In this document: piece after piece, positions 10,141-21,432 of the stretch
How the letters are laid out: each line of letters starts with the position of its first letter
Numbering within the stretch: position 1 is the first letter of the stretch
DNA from: Nakaseomyces glabratus
Taxonomy: Eukaryota; Ascomycota; Saccharomycetes; Saccharomycetales; Saccharomycetaceae
Direction: 5' to 3'
Length of the DNA stretch: 64,000 bases
Assembly: GCF_010111755.1 (NCBI RefSeq)
Contig: NC_088958.1
Location: forward strand, 372,001-436,000
The notes under the pieces: generated by a model
Told to the model about the DNA's origin: nothing
The model's input: the letters and a program-made list of their open reading frames with translations, nothing else
Database searches by the model: none
Translations under genes and position numbers: made by a program

Positions 10141-12888
10141 TTAGTTGCCGGAATTAACTAAAGTAGTATTCATGACATCTGTATCATGATTGGCTGGTCT
10201 TTCATTTGCAAACTGACTTAGTATCTTGTTTTCTTCCAGTGAATATCTCCCTGTTCTTATACGATTTATTGGCCTTGCTTCATGACTATCAGAAAGAGGG
10301 AAGATCAGGTTAGAATATAATTGAGTAGAGCCTGCCAGCTTACCTTGTACTTTCGCATTAATAGTGGCTTTATTAAATATAAACGAAGAAAGTTCACTGT
10401 CAGATGTGGTAATGCTAGATGGAACACTAGCTAAACTGCTTGCATTATCTGTTAAAATAGATGTTGATGAAGAGGAAGATGAGTCTGTGGTGGAAACAGA
10501 TGAAGATGACGATGAGGGTCTACAAAAATAGTTTGAGTTCAAAAATTTCTGATAATCTGTATCTGGACTATGAGGAGCTTGGTCGGTATCAGATTTCCTA
10601 GAAGTCTCTGTGTCCTTAGCTTCTTGAGATGAATTAGCCACTTCTGGTAACAATATTTGATTTCCTGTATCTTCAAGTTCAGTATCTACAACGATATTAT
10701 CCCACTTGGTATTAAATACAGGGTCCTCAGTCGATTCAATAGTAGTTGTACGATCAGAAAGGTCGTCTTCCGGTTCTGAGTTTTCCATAGGAATGTTATA
10801 TGAAGTTGATATTGAATCTTGGAAGGACTTGGGGGCGTCTATGCTTCTCAGATCCTTAGCAGTTAGACCACTTGGACTAGCAGGTGTGGGTTTTGTTATC
10901 GTTTCTACGGAGTTGTTGGAAGTGCTATAGCAGTCATAATACTCGATCGGTGAATCCACAGTTCTAAAAGAAATTGGTGATTCACCTGACAATTTCAAAG
11001 CTTCAATATCTATTGTAGTGTCCGTCACTACGCTTTGCTTGTCATCAGAAACCTCATTCTCATTAGATCTAACGGGTTCTATAGTAATTGGTTCATTAAA
11101 ACTCTCAGTTATTGGATCAGTTACCTCTTGTAAGATTGGATTATTGGAAATGTTTTCCTCTATCTTATTAGTTATTGAGGGCACGATAGGTTCAACAGGT
11201 TCACTATTTAACTCAATATTAGCAATTGAATGGTTCATTAAGTTAACAGTGGTTAACGTGTCCATGGAATCATTAAGATTTGCGTAATCAAATTCGGATA
11301 TGAATCTTTCTCTCTCTGTGAGCGGCTCATGTAAGGATTGGCAGGTGGCATTTATTCCAATTCTTTGGTTCAGATCGGTGGGGATAGTAGATGTTGAATC
11401 GTATAGGACTTCATTGAGTCTCTTCGGCTTTATGTAGCTAGTAGGGTCACTATGGTATAAATGTTTCAATGGCGAAGTGTTATAGTAGTCAGTGTTTTCA
11501 CTGAACTTTCTGGATATTACTCTTCTCCTGCTCTTTAAAAAGTTTTTAGAGTAATTATTTCTAGAAGGTGAACTTGATTTCTTATTTTGGCTGATTTTTT
11601 TAGGGGATTCCTTTCTAGCGAGTTCCTTTTTCTCCTGTTCCTCGGCGGTTACAATTACATCGTTAGCGATGGTGTGCTCTTTACTGGCCTTTAGTACGCA
11701 GTTATAGTTTCTGTAGTTGTTATTGTCATAGTAGGTTTCGCCATTTACATCATAGCGGCAACACAGTTCCATGTTTAGATAAGTATCGTTTGATTTGAAT
11801 TGCAAAATGCGTTTGAATTGCAAGATATATTTCAAAGAGCTTAGATTTATCTTGAATTCAAATTCATCGATCTCCGCGGAAATCGATTTAGTGAAATATG
11901 CAGTAATGTAGTGAATGTCGTTCCAATTATTGAAAGTATATTTGACTTCAATAAACTTTTCGTAGTTTAAATTTTTTACTAGGATCTTGCCTACTATTTT
12001 ATCATCAATGGTGGAGTCCTGGGCTAAGCTTACTAGTTTGATGTTACCATCGCTGTTCTCAAAACTATGTTGACCTGGATTCACGTCAACGAAAGTCAAT
12101 AACCAATTAACTTCTGAAGCCAGTTCACAGTTTTGAAGGTTATCATCTGCTACATGTGTGATTGAAGTGCGACGTGATGTCTGAGCTTGATTGTTTGTAC
12201 TACCATTGAGATCATTGAAATAGTGACCTGCACTATTATCTGTTTGGCATACATTGGTACTAAAATTTGGAATTATTTTACATGTACTGCTATTATTTGA
12301 ATCAAGGAGACCAGCTCTTTGTTGATTCGTATTTGAGCAATCCGGTGGTCCCAGATTCTTGTTACTTGTATTAACATTATAAGCAGCAGGGAAAATCTTA
12401 CCGAAGAAGTTCTTGAGGTCATCATCGTGTATGCCGTCATCTTCTTCGTCATCTTCTTCGTCATCCAGGAAGAAACTTATAGTTGACTTGGATTTAATCC
12501 CAAGGAAGTTCAAGTCCTGGTGTTTAGTGAAATCGTCATAGTCACTTAGATACAACACGTTGTTCAATGATGTAGAGCTTACATTAGAGCTTTCGGATTC
12601 TCTTAGTGGTTTCAAAGTGGGCGAGTTTTCATGAGATATAGAAATCGGTTCCGAGTTCGAGTCAAAGCTCTTGACCGTCGTCAGATTAGTAGCAAATCGT
12701 ACATTTTTCAAAGATGAAGCTGTACTTAGAGATGAGATCGTAGATATGTTTGATAGCGATCTCGTGTGGCCCAATTTTGAGTCATTACGTATAGCATTAT
12801 CGAAGGAAGAGTATGATTTCAGCGAGGGTTTCAATTTGGCATTCTTTTGGACTTCTGTATTTTGATTCAATGAGATGTATACACTCAT
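10141..12888 (-). CDS. GAC1: Protein phosphatase 1 regulatory subunit with glycogen-targeting CBM21 domain
   Basis: The 915-residue product is a regulatory subunit of PP1 (Glc7) that directs it to glycogen synthase. Residues 61-65 (K-N-V-R-F) are an RVxF-type PP1 docking motif. A CBM21 carbohydrate-binding domain lies at about residues 275-400, recognisable by the 'VKNLNYEKFIEVKYTFNNW' stretch and the later Y/N-rich 'YDNNNYRNYNC' end. The rest is mostly low complexity: an acidic D/E run near 140-150, a basic S/K/R segment after the domain, and serine runs near residue 800. S. cerevisiae has GAC1 and the shorter PIG1; the neighbouring MPC54-like gene favours GAC1. An extremely long upstream region (3.9 kb) precedes the gene. 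Confidence 0.9.
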   Translation of the reverse strand: MSVYISLNQNTEVQKNAKLKPSLKSYSSFDNAIRNDSKLGHTRSLSNISTISSLSTASSLKNVRFATNLTTVKSFDSNSEPISISHENSPTLKPLRESESSNVSSTSLNNVLYLSDYDDFTKHQDLNFLGIKSKSTISFFLDDEEDDEEDDGIHDDDLKNFFGKIFPAAYNVNTSNKNLGPPDCSNTNQQRAGLLDSNNSSTCKIIPNFSTNVCQTDNSAGHYFNDLNGSTNNQAQTSRRTSITHVADDNLQNCELASEVNWLLTFVDVNPGQHSFENSDGNIKLVSLAQDSTIDDKIVGKILVKNLNYEKFIEVKYTFNNWNDIHYITAYFTKSISAEIDEFEFKINLSSLKYILQFKRILQFKSNDTYLNMELCCRYDVNGETYYDNNNYRNYNCVLKASKEHTIANDVIVTAEEQEKKELARKESPKKISQNKKSSSPSRNNYSKNFLKSRRRVISRKFSENTDYYNTSPLKHLYHSDPTSYIKPKRLNEVLYDSTSTIPTDLNQRIGINATCQSLHEPLTERERFISEFDYANLNDSMDTLTTVNLMNHSIANIELNSEPVEPIVPSITNKIEENISNNPILQEVTDPITESFNEPITIEPVRSNENEVSDDKQSVVTDTTIDIEALKLSGESPISFRTVDSPIEYYDCYSTSNNSVETITKPTPASPSGLTAKDLRSIDAPKSFQDSISTSYNIPMENSEPEDDLSDRTTTIESTEDPVFNTKWDNIVVDTELEDTGNQILLPEVANSSQEAKDTETSRKSDTDQAPHSPDTDYQKFLNSNYFCRPSSSSSSVSTTDSSSSSSTSILTDNASSLASVPSSITTSDSELSSFIFNKATINAKVQGKLAGSTQLYSNLIFPLSDSHEARPINRIRTGRYSLEENKILSQFANERPANHDTDVMNTTLVNSGN

Positions 12889-15800
12889 CTCAGGTCGAAG
12901 AAGTGTACTTTATTTTTCTATTAATAATCAAAGAAAATGATTAGCAAAAAAAACAATAATAAATTCAATATCAAAATTATCTTTTTTTATTTGTTTTTTA
13001 CTTTGTCAATAAGCGAGTATAACTCCTGGAATTCAGTTATTTCTATTTAATATAGTTTTTGATCTTATCTGCGTAACAAAGTAATACCTTCTTGATACGA
13101 TATCCGTCTAATTTTACAGAGTAGTTTATATAATTTTTTTTTTCTGTTTCTGACTCAAGGGTATGTATGGTTGAGAGCCACAAGAATATTTATAAGATCT
13201 TATTTTTTGGTTTGGTTTTAATACTTTTGTATGTTTTAGTTTGAAGAGTCTTTGAGAATTTTTTTTCTTGCCCTGGCTCATCCACGGTCTCTTGGGACTA
13301 TATAAGGGTCACACAGAAACATTCGTGTCAAGCCCAAAAGAAACCCATCCTTTCCCAAGAAAGTTTATCAGCAGAGCAATTACGTCTTTGGCTTTCCTTC
13401 TCGTCTTGACACTTCCCTTTGTGTCCGTTGTGCAGGTGTATCTCTGGGCAGATGAGTATGTCTTTCCCTTTAGTCTGATTCCTCTTGCACTGTGAATACT
13501 ACGACTTTGCTCTACAGTCTCTGCGTACGCCGTGTCCTTTGTGTGTTGGGTTTTGAAGTTTGTGGGGGGGGAGGAAGGGCGGGAGTTATATTGTGCTGGG
13601 TTTGCGCTTGTGCATGATTTCACACTGAGGTACTCCTTTTGTCACAATTTCCTTTCCCAATCTGTTGATCACAGAGACTCACACGCAGAGAGTACTCTGT
13701 TTGTGGGAAGGAAAAAGAAAAAGAAAATACCGTACCTGTACTTCATTAATGTTGTTCGTCCTTCTCTATTCCTTGTATTCGTATTCGCTCTATGCCCAAT
13801 TGACTCTTCAAAGCACTCAGGGTGCGCTGTAGTGGAGCCTCTGCCTTGGTATACACAAGTTTCAGAAGTACAACTCAAAAATGGGTACCTGCAGTCACAA
13901 TTGCAAGTACAAAAGATGTACGCACACCTTTTTCCCTATTTCATTTGTATTGCGTTCCCTGTACGCTAATTTTGAGTTCTACAACTGCGCGAATGATACC
14001 CGAGGGAAGGGATGGAGAGTTGTTGTGGGTAGTCATCCTCTCTCTTTCACCCCCTTCTTCCTCCCCCCCCGCTCCCCAAGGTGTCCGGGATTTGTCTGTC
14101 TAACTGATATTCCAGTTGTTTGCTTTTTATTCCAACAATATCCGTCTATCTCAACGAAATTCTTCTGTCCCCTTTTGGCAAACATTCTTTTCTTTTAATC
14201 ATTTTCTTCCCCCCCCTTTCAAAAAAATCTCGCACTACGGATGTTTACTGTAACAATGCCTTCTTGAAATTTTCTTTGTGGTTGTTTCTTGTGTGCACTT
14301 CTATTGAGATCAATGGAAGAACCCGAACATCTCTCGATTTTCCTGCGGGATATTTCAAGAGAGTGGTCTTCTATTTCGGGTACCGCGTTTGTGGAATTGC
14401 TAGCGATCGAACAACGGGAACGGATTGGGGGGGGTGGAAAACCTTCCCTACAAAACAAGGAAGAGACTACGGGAATTCTAAAAAAAGACAAGACTAAGCC
14501 CTTTACTAATTCCCAGCCATCTGAATCTTCAAAACAGCCTTCTGAAGGAATTGCAGAAATCTCAAACTCATCGTGAGGAAAAGGATACTGAGACGCTACG
14601 GGGAGGACGATGAAGTAAGGGGCAGAAAAGAAAGGTATTATCACTGGAAAGGGTTTGTACATCCCATCTAAAAGCTTTGCGCAGACGCCCTTGCACAACT
14701 TTTTTGGAATTTCCTATATTAAGCGATTGAATCATCCCTCGTTCCTCAACAATACGTGAACAATGTACCACATCGGTGCTGGTACGATCCTTTCTGTGGC
14801 ATGGAGAAAACAAAATTTAATCTTTTGGAGTGGAGAAAATCTTTCGATCCCACAGAGATGACTGAGCCAGGGCTTACAAGATACACGAACGTAAATGGTT
14901 GTATGGGGGTATGGAGTCTAGAGAAGCAGATGAGAAAAAAAAGAGCATAGAAAATGTATTACCTGATTCGGTAATATTTCTTATCTTGTTGTTGATTCAA
15001 ATTGTGTGGATTGTGGGGGGCCCGGGAAAAGACAGGATGTGATTCAAACAAACGCACTTCACTGCTAATGCCTTTGTGTGGAAGTCTGACATGGCCGCCC
15101 ACAGATGTTCCCGTATTACTTGTAGTAGAGATCACAAAAATTTTTGGGTTGATAAGAAGGCCCACAAAGATAAGGGCAGAGGAGTAAGATATATATTTAT
15201 AAGAAAAAAATATACTAAAATACCGCGTAGGCGTAGAAAGCATTGACGGCTAGGTTTATACTAGGAGAAGGAATCAGATCTATAATAAACAACAGCGAAA
15301 CTGTAAATGATAACATATAGAAGGATATACCAAAAATGCATCTATACCTTTGTATATTAGATAAGATATTCATTACTCATTCAATTATTGATATATTGAA
15401 TCACTTTCGCCTTGTTTTGTTACCTAGAGAAGGGTATTAGCGCGATTTTTTTTTCCATCAAGAAAGACAGTATTTGCTGTAGAATGCCGTTTAGCCTGCC
15501 TTTGCTGCTATCTGGAACTGAATTGAAAACAAATACTAGAAGTACTAGCATTACTTTATTACTGTTATGTTCTGTAGTTTTTATGTGCTGTATATATCTC
15601 AAACTTTCTACAAGAGAAACATCTGGTACTCGATTGAGTGCTGTTTCAACTCAATATTTCAAGTATTCCCATACACAGATGTGACCTGAACCATTATTTT
15701 TTTGCTGGTTACTATCCCACTCTCTTGGAACCGTATTGTTTGGAATTGAAATGATGGGTTTGAAATAGGGCAATATATCCCCAATTCCCAATTACATTAT

Positions 15801-16749
15801 ATCAAAAGGGCAAAAAAAATAATCAATTGAAGAGTGTACTACATCGAATGTGTCATAGTGCGGTTATACAGTGAACATTCCCGAAATGACAACTCTTTGT
15901 CCTCTCATTTTTGTTTCTTAGCTCCCGACTGCCCACCTTCGTGATAATTGATTGCTTCTTTTTCTTTTTTCAGCCTTTGTTCCGGTTTTTATCCTCTTGA
16001 CTGCCTTACATAACACTGTCTGTATGCGGTGCATCCCATTGAAGTCGATTCTCTGTCAAGAATGCACCCACTAAAAGAGAAACTCTGTCTCTTAGCAGCA
16101 TATTGATAACATTGTAAGACTTTGCTGTTCTTAGCTGGAACAGTAAGGTAAATAATATGTTAATACTAATTGAATAAATCAAGTATACAACGCAAAATAA
16201 TATTTTCAAAAAGCTTCATGAGTGGGTATGGATAAATATTTTTCCATATTATCTCAGTTGCTTTTTATCCACTACGGTAGTAACATTTTTCAGTTCAGTT
16301 AATTTCTCTATTTTTATTATATTTAGTTCTTTCGGTTCGTGCCGAAACTATGTCACTCGGCTAATTTATTGTATTTGCAAATGTTTGCCTTGTTGATATC
16401 AATGTGAAAGTACTTTTGTTTTCTTAATGTTACAATATAAGGAGACTCCCTTTCTGCTAGTATATACGCTTCCATTGAACCATCATTTTCAACTCTTTAT
16501 AATATCTCATGCTGACCTAATGCAGAATAAAAATAGGTAGTTGTATTAAAGGTGTGTTCCAGGTAATTAAAATTTTACAGAATCCTAGATGTGATGTCTT
16601 GAAACACTAATCAACACACCTTTGTGTATGCTGATATGCTATACTTGAAAAATATAATAATGTGAATGTACAAGGAAATGATGATACTGTGTTGCGAATT
16701 ATATGGTATACTTATGCTTTTTTTATTGTTTGTTTTTAGTCCCAGGAGC
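12889..16749. other. Long gene-poor region between GAC1 and ERG13 (3.9 kb)
   Basis: Upstream region of GAC1 and downstream flank of ERG13 (both on the minus strand). Between about 13.3 and 14.9 kb the composition changes: there are runs of G (near 13564, 14427, 15014) and of C (near 14067, 14210), and several open frames of 60-159 codons overlap on both strands. None has family features, a distinct codon bias or a plausible domain, so none is called. No tRNA or known structural RNA is recognisable. It may be a long promoter, contain non-coding transcripts, or hold a decayed gene. Confidence 0.55.
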
Positions 16750-18135
16750 TTACTCTTTGGTGCTGTATGATCTTCTGAACTTGTCATCGATCTCAGTTAG
16801 ATAGTAAGTGCCGGCTCTCAAGTGGTCAATAGAGCCAGTTGGCTTGAAACTCTTTTGCAAGTGTGCCTTCTCTCTTAGCTCAATTGCGGCTTCGTATTGT
16901 TGAGGGGTGAGGCACTCTCTGCTTTGTAGCTTGTTGTCGATGTCCAGCTTGCTGACTATGTCGCTGATGTCACCGCGGACAACAAGAGAGAACAGAGAAG
17001 CGGCTAGACCACTACCGTAAGAGAACATACCGATACGCTTGCCCTGTAGTTGCTCTTGGTCAACATATGATAATAGAGAGGCCAAAGAGGCGTAGACAGA
17101 ACCAGTGTACATGTTACCAGTGTTGGTTGGCACGTTCAAAGAAGGAGCAACTCTGGTGGCATGGTGTGGCTTGGCAACGTTGACGAATAACTTCTCAACA
17201 GATTTGTCGACTAGAGACTTTTCGTAATCTAGAGTAGCCAAAGATTGGTCAACGTCTGGATATAGAGATGGGTTACCACGGAAGTCGTTATACAAAAGTC
17301 TACCGTAGGATTTTGTGACCAACTTACAAGTAGGGACATGGAAAACGTTATAATCGAAGTGCTTCAACACATTGCATGCTTCATCACTGATTGGTTCCTG
17401 AACCAATCCGCGGGCAATGGCTTTCTTTGAGTAAGCTTTGTACACTTGGTCAAGAGCCTTAACGTAACAGGTTAAGGAGAAGTGACCATCGACAACAGGG
17501 TATTCACTAGTGAAGTCTGGCTTGTAGAAATCGTAAGCATGCTCCATGTATGTACCTCTCACAGAATCGAAAACCAATGGTGCATCTGGACCAATCCACA
17601 GGGCAACGGTGCCGGCACCTCCTGTGGGTCTAGCGGCACCTTTGTCATAAATAGCAATATCACCGCAAACAACAATAGCGTCACGACCATCCCAACTGCT
17701 AGATTCAATCCAATTGATAGAGTTGAAAACGGCATTGGTACCACCGTAACAGGCGTTGACAGTATCGATACCTTCCATATCACCGTTACCTGGGAACAAT
17801 TGAGTCAAGACGGTCTTAACAGACTTGGACTTATCCACTAGAGTCTCGGTACCAACTTCCAAACGACCGATCTTGTCGGTGTCGATGTTGTAGTTCTTGA
17901 TCAAGTTTGAGCAAGCAGTCAAACACATGGAATAGATGTCTTCACGGTCATTAACGAAAGACATGTTAGTTTGACCTAGACCAATTGTGTACTTACCTTG
18001 AGAAACACCGTCGTACTTCTCAAGTTCAGCCTCACTGACATATTGGGATGGGATGTAAACCTCGATACCTTTAATACCAACATTAGTTGGTCTGGCAGCT
18101 TGGAAATCGGTTCTCTGCTTCTTAATCTCAGTCAT
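16750..18135 (-). CDS. ERG13: Hydroxymethylglutaryl-CoA synthase
   Basis: The 461-residue product condenses acetyl-CoA with acetoacetyl-CoA to HMG-CoA, the precursor step before HMG-CoA reductase in the mevalonate and ergosterol pathway (cytosol). The catalytic cysteine is C129 in 'NACYGGTNA'; the general base glutamate is in '[12 protein letters not shown]' (E97) and the conserved histidine lies in 'FHVPTCKL'. '[12 protein letters not shown]' near the C-terminus is also typical. The protein is about 30 residues shorter than S. cerevisiae Erg13 (491), without disruption of core motifs. Strong preferred-codon bias indicates high expression. It is divergent with UFO1. Confidence 0.96.
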   Translation of the reverse strand: MTEIKKQRTDFQAARPTNVGIKGIEVYIPSQYVSEAELEKYDGVSQGKYTIGLGQTNMSFVNDREDIYSMCLTACSNLIKNYNIDTDKIGRLEVGTETLVDKSKSVKTVLTQLFPGNGDMEGIDTVNACYGGTNAVFNSINWIESSSWDGRDAIVVCGDIAIYDKGAARPTGGAGTVALWIGPDAPLVFDSVRGTYMEHAYDFYKPDFTSEYPVVDGHFSLTCYVKALDQVYKAYSKKAIARGLVQEPISDEACNVLKHFDYNVFHVPTCKLVTKSYGRLLYNDFRGNPSLYPDVDQSLATLDYEKSLVDKSVEKLFVNVAKPHHATRVAPSLNVPTNTGNMYTGSVYASLASLLSYVDQEQLQGKRIGMFSYGSGLAASLFSLVVRGDISDIVSKLDIDNKLQSRECLTPQQYEAAIELREKAHLQKSFKPTGSIDHLRAGTYYLTEIDDKFRRSYSTKE

Positions 18136-18925
18136 TAGATGTTGTTGTTGTTTTTTAGCTAGTGCTGATTCAGGATCTGTGGTTTCAAGTTATTTAATTG
18201 AATGTATGTTGTTTTACGTTTCCCACTTTGCCTCTTAACAGCAACTTTGATCCAATTTATATATGAAAAAAATTTTCTACAATGTAAGCCAGAATGGAGA
18301 GAGAAGAAAAAAGACCTCCAATTCAAATAAGTTACATATCTAATACAAATTGCAAGCTATTCAAGAATAAACGAACTTTCAGTGCGCTGCTTCTCATCAT
18401 TTTTCCCTTCAAGTTCTTTTTCCTTTCAAATTTTTTTTCAACAATGTTCACAAACAGCCTTTGTGATATTAGAGAAGGACCCTAAACGAGCCATCTCAAA
18501 CTACAAACTTAACCACGATGCTCCCATCGGAGATACAATACTCTTAAAGAGTTTACTTTTTTTTATTTCACCATCTTTCCTCCTTTTGCTTTTGCTTCTA
18601 CCTCCTCTTGTCTTTATTACCAGCGATGAGCTTAGCACCGCTATATGAATTAGAATGCAATATACACTATCTAAGTTTCCAATTCAAAACACCCGAAGTA
18701 ACTTCCTCCCATTCACTCATCGAGAAAAGAAATCGAGCAGCTTGGTACCACCATCACTATGCTCTTCCCTCTACTTTCGCCTTAACAGCAACACAGTGCA
18801 CCCCGTACACACTCCATATATACCCAGTTGTGAAAGATCCCCCTCCCACCTTACGATCCTCGCAGCACTTTTGAATCCCGCACCGATCGAATGCCTCTGG
18901 AAACACCGATGAGACCGATGAGACC

Positions 18926-18998
18926 GAGAGTATAAAGGTACTAGGGTACTAAAGTACGAGAGCACGAGAGTATAAAGGTACTAAAGTACGAGAACATG
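18926..18998. repeat. 40-bp minisatellite, about two copies
   Basis: The string GAGAGTATAAAGGTACTA starts at 18926 and again at 18966, each followed by a variant of AAAGTACGAGA. A 10-bp duplication (GACCGATGA) lies just before it at about 18910. Confidence 0.75.
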
Positions 18999-19176
18999 AG
19001 AGCAACTCGCCTTTGTCTGCATTACAAGCAAGAAGCCACTTGGCCTTTTGGGTCTTGTGAGTGGTAGTGTCGTAGCTAGTAATATAAATCATGTGCCGTG
19101 TTTACGCAGTGGCAATTCGTGTGTTGTTATTAATGGCATTCCCACCCTTTTCTCTTTTTGCATTTTCTTAATGTTT

Positions 19177-19193
19177 CGTGTCCGGGTTCGATT
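19177..19193 (+). promoter_or_regulatory. Isolated RNA polymerase III B-box-like sequence
   Basis: CCGGGTTCGATTCTCGG has the form of a tRNA TPsiC stem-loop and matches the B-box core GGTTCGANTC. No A-box, anticodon arm or matching 5' acceptor strand is found in the preceding bases, so this is not a tRNA gene. It could be a stand-alone TFIIIC site or chance. Confidence 0.35.
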
Positions 19194-19428
19194 CTCGGTG
19201 GAAGCAGTTTTCGTGTGCTATCATTTATAGGCTTTTTCTTGCCCTCTTAACTGCCATCCCATTGTCTTAGGGTGTTGCCATCGCATGTGTGGGTTTGACA
19301 AAATAATATTGTTCTATATTGAAGTTGTCTTGAATGGTTCATGGTTAAAGAAAACCATTCTTTATACAGGTTTTATTTTAAAAAAAACAGCTTGGCATTA
19401 TTGAGGCATAAAGCTGATCACCGCAGAG

Positions 19429-21432
19429 ATGCTGTTGGAAGAGTTGCCCTCAGAAGTTCTGATCAATGTGTTCAGTTACCTGGATGAGAAGGACTTGTAC
19501 ACTTTGCAAGGTCTCTCAAGAAGGTTTGCCTCTTTGATCGGAGACGAAGAGCTGTGGAAGAACTTGTTTATTACACGGCTGCATACAAGTTACTTCCCGT
19601 CCTTCTCGAAGTCCCAACGATATAGCCACGAGTATGTGGCAAGAGTGTCGGGTGTCAAGCAGTGGCAGCATAATCGACTCATCAAGACCAGGTATAACTT
19701 GTCACCAACACCATTGCATGTTACACATTTACGTAACCACCCAAACCAGGTTGCCATAGAGGAGCTCATTTTCCAGTACCCGAAGCTGGCCTGCTACCAC
19801 GACGGCATCATCACATTGGTGCAGTTGCAGTCCAAGAGATCGAAAATCAAAAACAGAATGGTGTATATCCCTTGCACAACTCCACAAGGTTGCTCCACCA
19901 TGCACTTCAACATTAACTCCGCCGTGTTCGGCAGATTCGATGGGAGGGTGTTTGGGAAGTTGCTCACGAACAAGTCCTACTTACAACCAGTGACGGAGTT
20001 CGACTCTTCCCACTCAGCATGCGTCACTGCCATTGCCACTACAAACTCCACCATGATAGATTCAACCACCAAGGACTGGTCTGTAAGTGGTTCCGAAAAT
20101 GGGGAAATTATATGGTGGTTGGAAACGAAAAAGTATAAGAGCTTGAAATTCGCAAACAGCCCCATCTTGAGACTCTCTCTGGTGAATAAAAATATTACTA
20201 TAGCTTTGGATGAGAAGTCTATATATGTCATAGAAGATATGGAAAGGGTACACACCTTGGACATTCCTCATGACCCTGTAACAAACAAGCGGATCTCGAT
20301 TCACTTCTTCAAGATCGATTACGGCGCACAAACATTATGTCTTGCGGACACCCAGTCTATTTATATGATTTCATTCAATTTGACCAAAGATTTTGGTCAA
20401 GTGAAAGTTCTGAAGTTGAAAGATCCCTCAGAAACGATAACCGATGTTATCATGGATGAAGAAACCGCAAAAAGAGAACAAGATCCTCAACTAGCCGGAG
20501 GTGACGGATGTTTTGTTGCACTCTGTACATCCAATATGAGAATCCTGGTACTCAATACAAGAAAATCTTCTTTTGTAACTGTGAATGCAGAACAATTGTA
20601 CCAAGAGGTAAAGCCCCTCAGGGAATTCCAATTTAATGATCACATCTATGCCACCCAAATAACAAACTTAGTCTTGGTATTGGCGTTGGCGGGAACTATT
20701 GAGATATACGATGTGCTGTCAGGTGAATTGATCAAGACGGTTCAAAAAACGGAAAAGATTCCTCAATTTTTGCGAGTCTCTCAAGGAAGGATGATTGTTA
20801 GTAGTGGAAACACCATACATTACTTGCAGTACATTCCTGATGAAGATGATCAATCTGAATCCCATAAAAAATCACATGGATCAAGTAGACTTCGTAGTAA
20901 TAAGTGGAATGAAACACTACATTCAGAAATGGAAATGTATAATGAAAAACTTAAACAAGAGGAAGAAAGAGAGTTGGAGAATGCTCGATTGATGGAAGCC
21001 TACGGTGGTGATATGGACGGTGATGACGAAGAGTTACAACTGAAAATTGCATTATTGGAATCTCAGAATTTGAATAGTCAATCAGCGGAAGGAACTGATG
21101 ATAACGCCAGAGCGGATCCTACAACCGAAGAGGAAGATGAGGCCTTGAGAGCTGCTATAGAAGAATCTCTTCGTATGCAACGCTTGCAAGAGGAAGTAAG
21201 AACTGCTGTATCAATGGAGGATGATGAAGAATTCCTACGAGCCGTTGAACAATCTTCTAGGGACGATGAAGAGAGAAGGACAAGGAGAGGACAGAGAAGA
21301 ACTTTGACGGATCTCGGTCATAATGAACCTACGACTGAAGAAACCTCAAATGTTCAACATGGAGATATTAATGATGAAGAATTACAATTAGCTATTGCAC
21401 TTTCTCTAAGTGAAATAAATGAAAGTCAGTAA
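19429..21432 (+). CDS. UFO1: F-box protein with C-terminal ubiquitin-interacting motifs
   Basis: The 667-residue product (S. cerevisiae Ufo1 is 668) is the substrate receptor of an SCF ubiquitin ligase. The F-box is at residues 3-45 ('LPSEVLINVFSYLDEKDLYTL...'), binding Skp1. The middle part (about 150-470) resembles a beta-propeller-like substrate region. The acidic C-terminal 140 residues carry UIM-type helices at about 532-546, 567-582, 596-610 and 649-664, each with an acidic start and an A-x-x-x-S/E core. In S. cerevisiae Ufo1 turns over HO endonuclease and Rad30 after DNA damage and is itself unstable through its UIMs. UFO1 next to ALO1 is the S. cerevisiae arrangement (YML088W, YML086C); AIM33, which lies between them there, is absent here. 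Confidence 0.93.
   Translation: MLLEELPSEVLINVFSYLDEKDLYTLQGLSRRFASLIGDEELWKNLFITRLHTSYFPSFSKSQRYSHEYVARVSGVKQWQHNRLIKTRYNLSPTPLHVTHLRNHPNQVAIEELIFQYPKLACYHDGIITLVQLQSKRSKIKNRMVYIPCTTPQGCSTMHFNINSAVFGRFDGRVFGKLLTNKSYLQPVTEFDSSHSACVTAIATTNSTMIDSTTKDWSVSGSENGEIIWWLETKKYKSLKFANSPILRLSLVNKNITIALDEKSIYVIEDMERVHTLDIPHDPVTNKRISIHFFKIDYGAQTLCLADTQSIYMISFNLTKDFGQVKVLKLKDPSETITDVIMDEETAKREQDPQLAGGDGCFVALCTSNMRILVLNTRKSSFVTVNAEQLYQEVKPLREFQFNDHIYATQITNLVLVLALAGTIEIYDVLSGELIKTVQKTEKIPQFLRVSQGRMIVSSGNTIHYLQYIPDEDDQSESHKKSHGSSRLRSNKWNETLHSEMEMYNEKLKQEEERELENARLMEAYGGDMDGDDEELQLKIALLESQNLNSQSAEGTDDNARADPTTEEEDEALRAAIEESLRMQRLQEEVRTAVSMEDDEEFLRAVEQSSRDDEERRTRRGQRRTLTDLGHNEPTTEETSNVQHGDINDEELQLAIALSLSEINESQ

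Larger units (their letters stand above)
18136..19428. promoter_or_regulatory. Divergent promoter region of ERG13 and UFO1 (1.3 kb)
   Basis: No gene is supported. The ERG13-proximal part has T-rich tracts. Farther out are a PAC-like GCGATGAG (18623-18630), a 40-bp tandem repeat (18926-18998) and a tRNA-like B-box sequence (19177-19193). I did not find a clear sterol-response (Upc2-type) site by eye. Confidence 0.55.

Noticed and set aside
13532..14698. Open frames of 145, 125 and 159 codons in the GAC1-ERG13 spacer
   Set aside because: They overlap each other on both strands, have no recognisable motif and no coding-like codon bias; reported only as part of an unusual region.
12889..16749. 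Telomerase RNA or RNase P RNA in the long spacer
   Set aside because: No stretch complementary to the C. glabrata telomere repeat and no RNase P conserved region was found by eye.
19020..19205. tRNA gene around the B-box-like sequence
   Set aside because: No acceptor 5' strand, D arm or anticodon arm can be built from the preceding bases.
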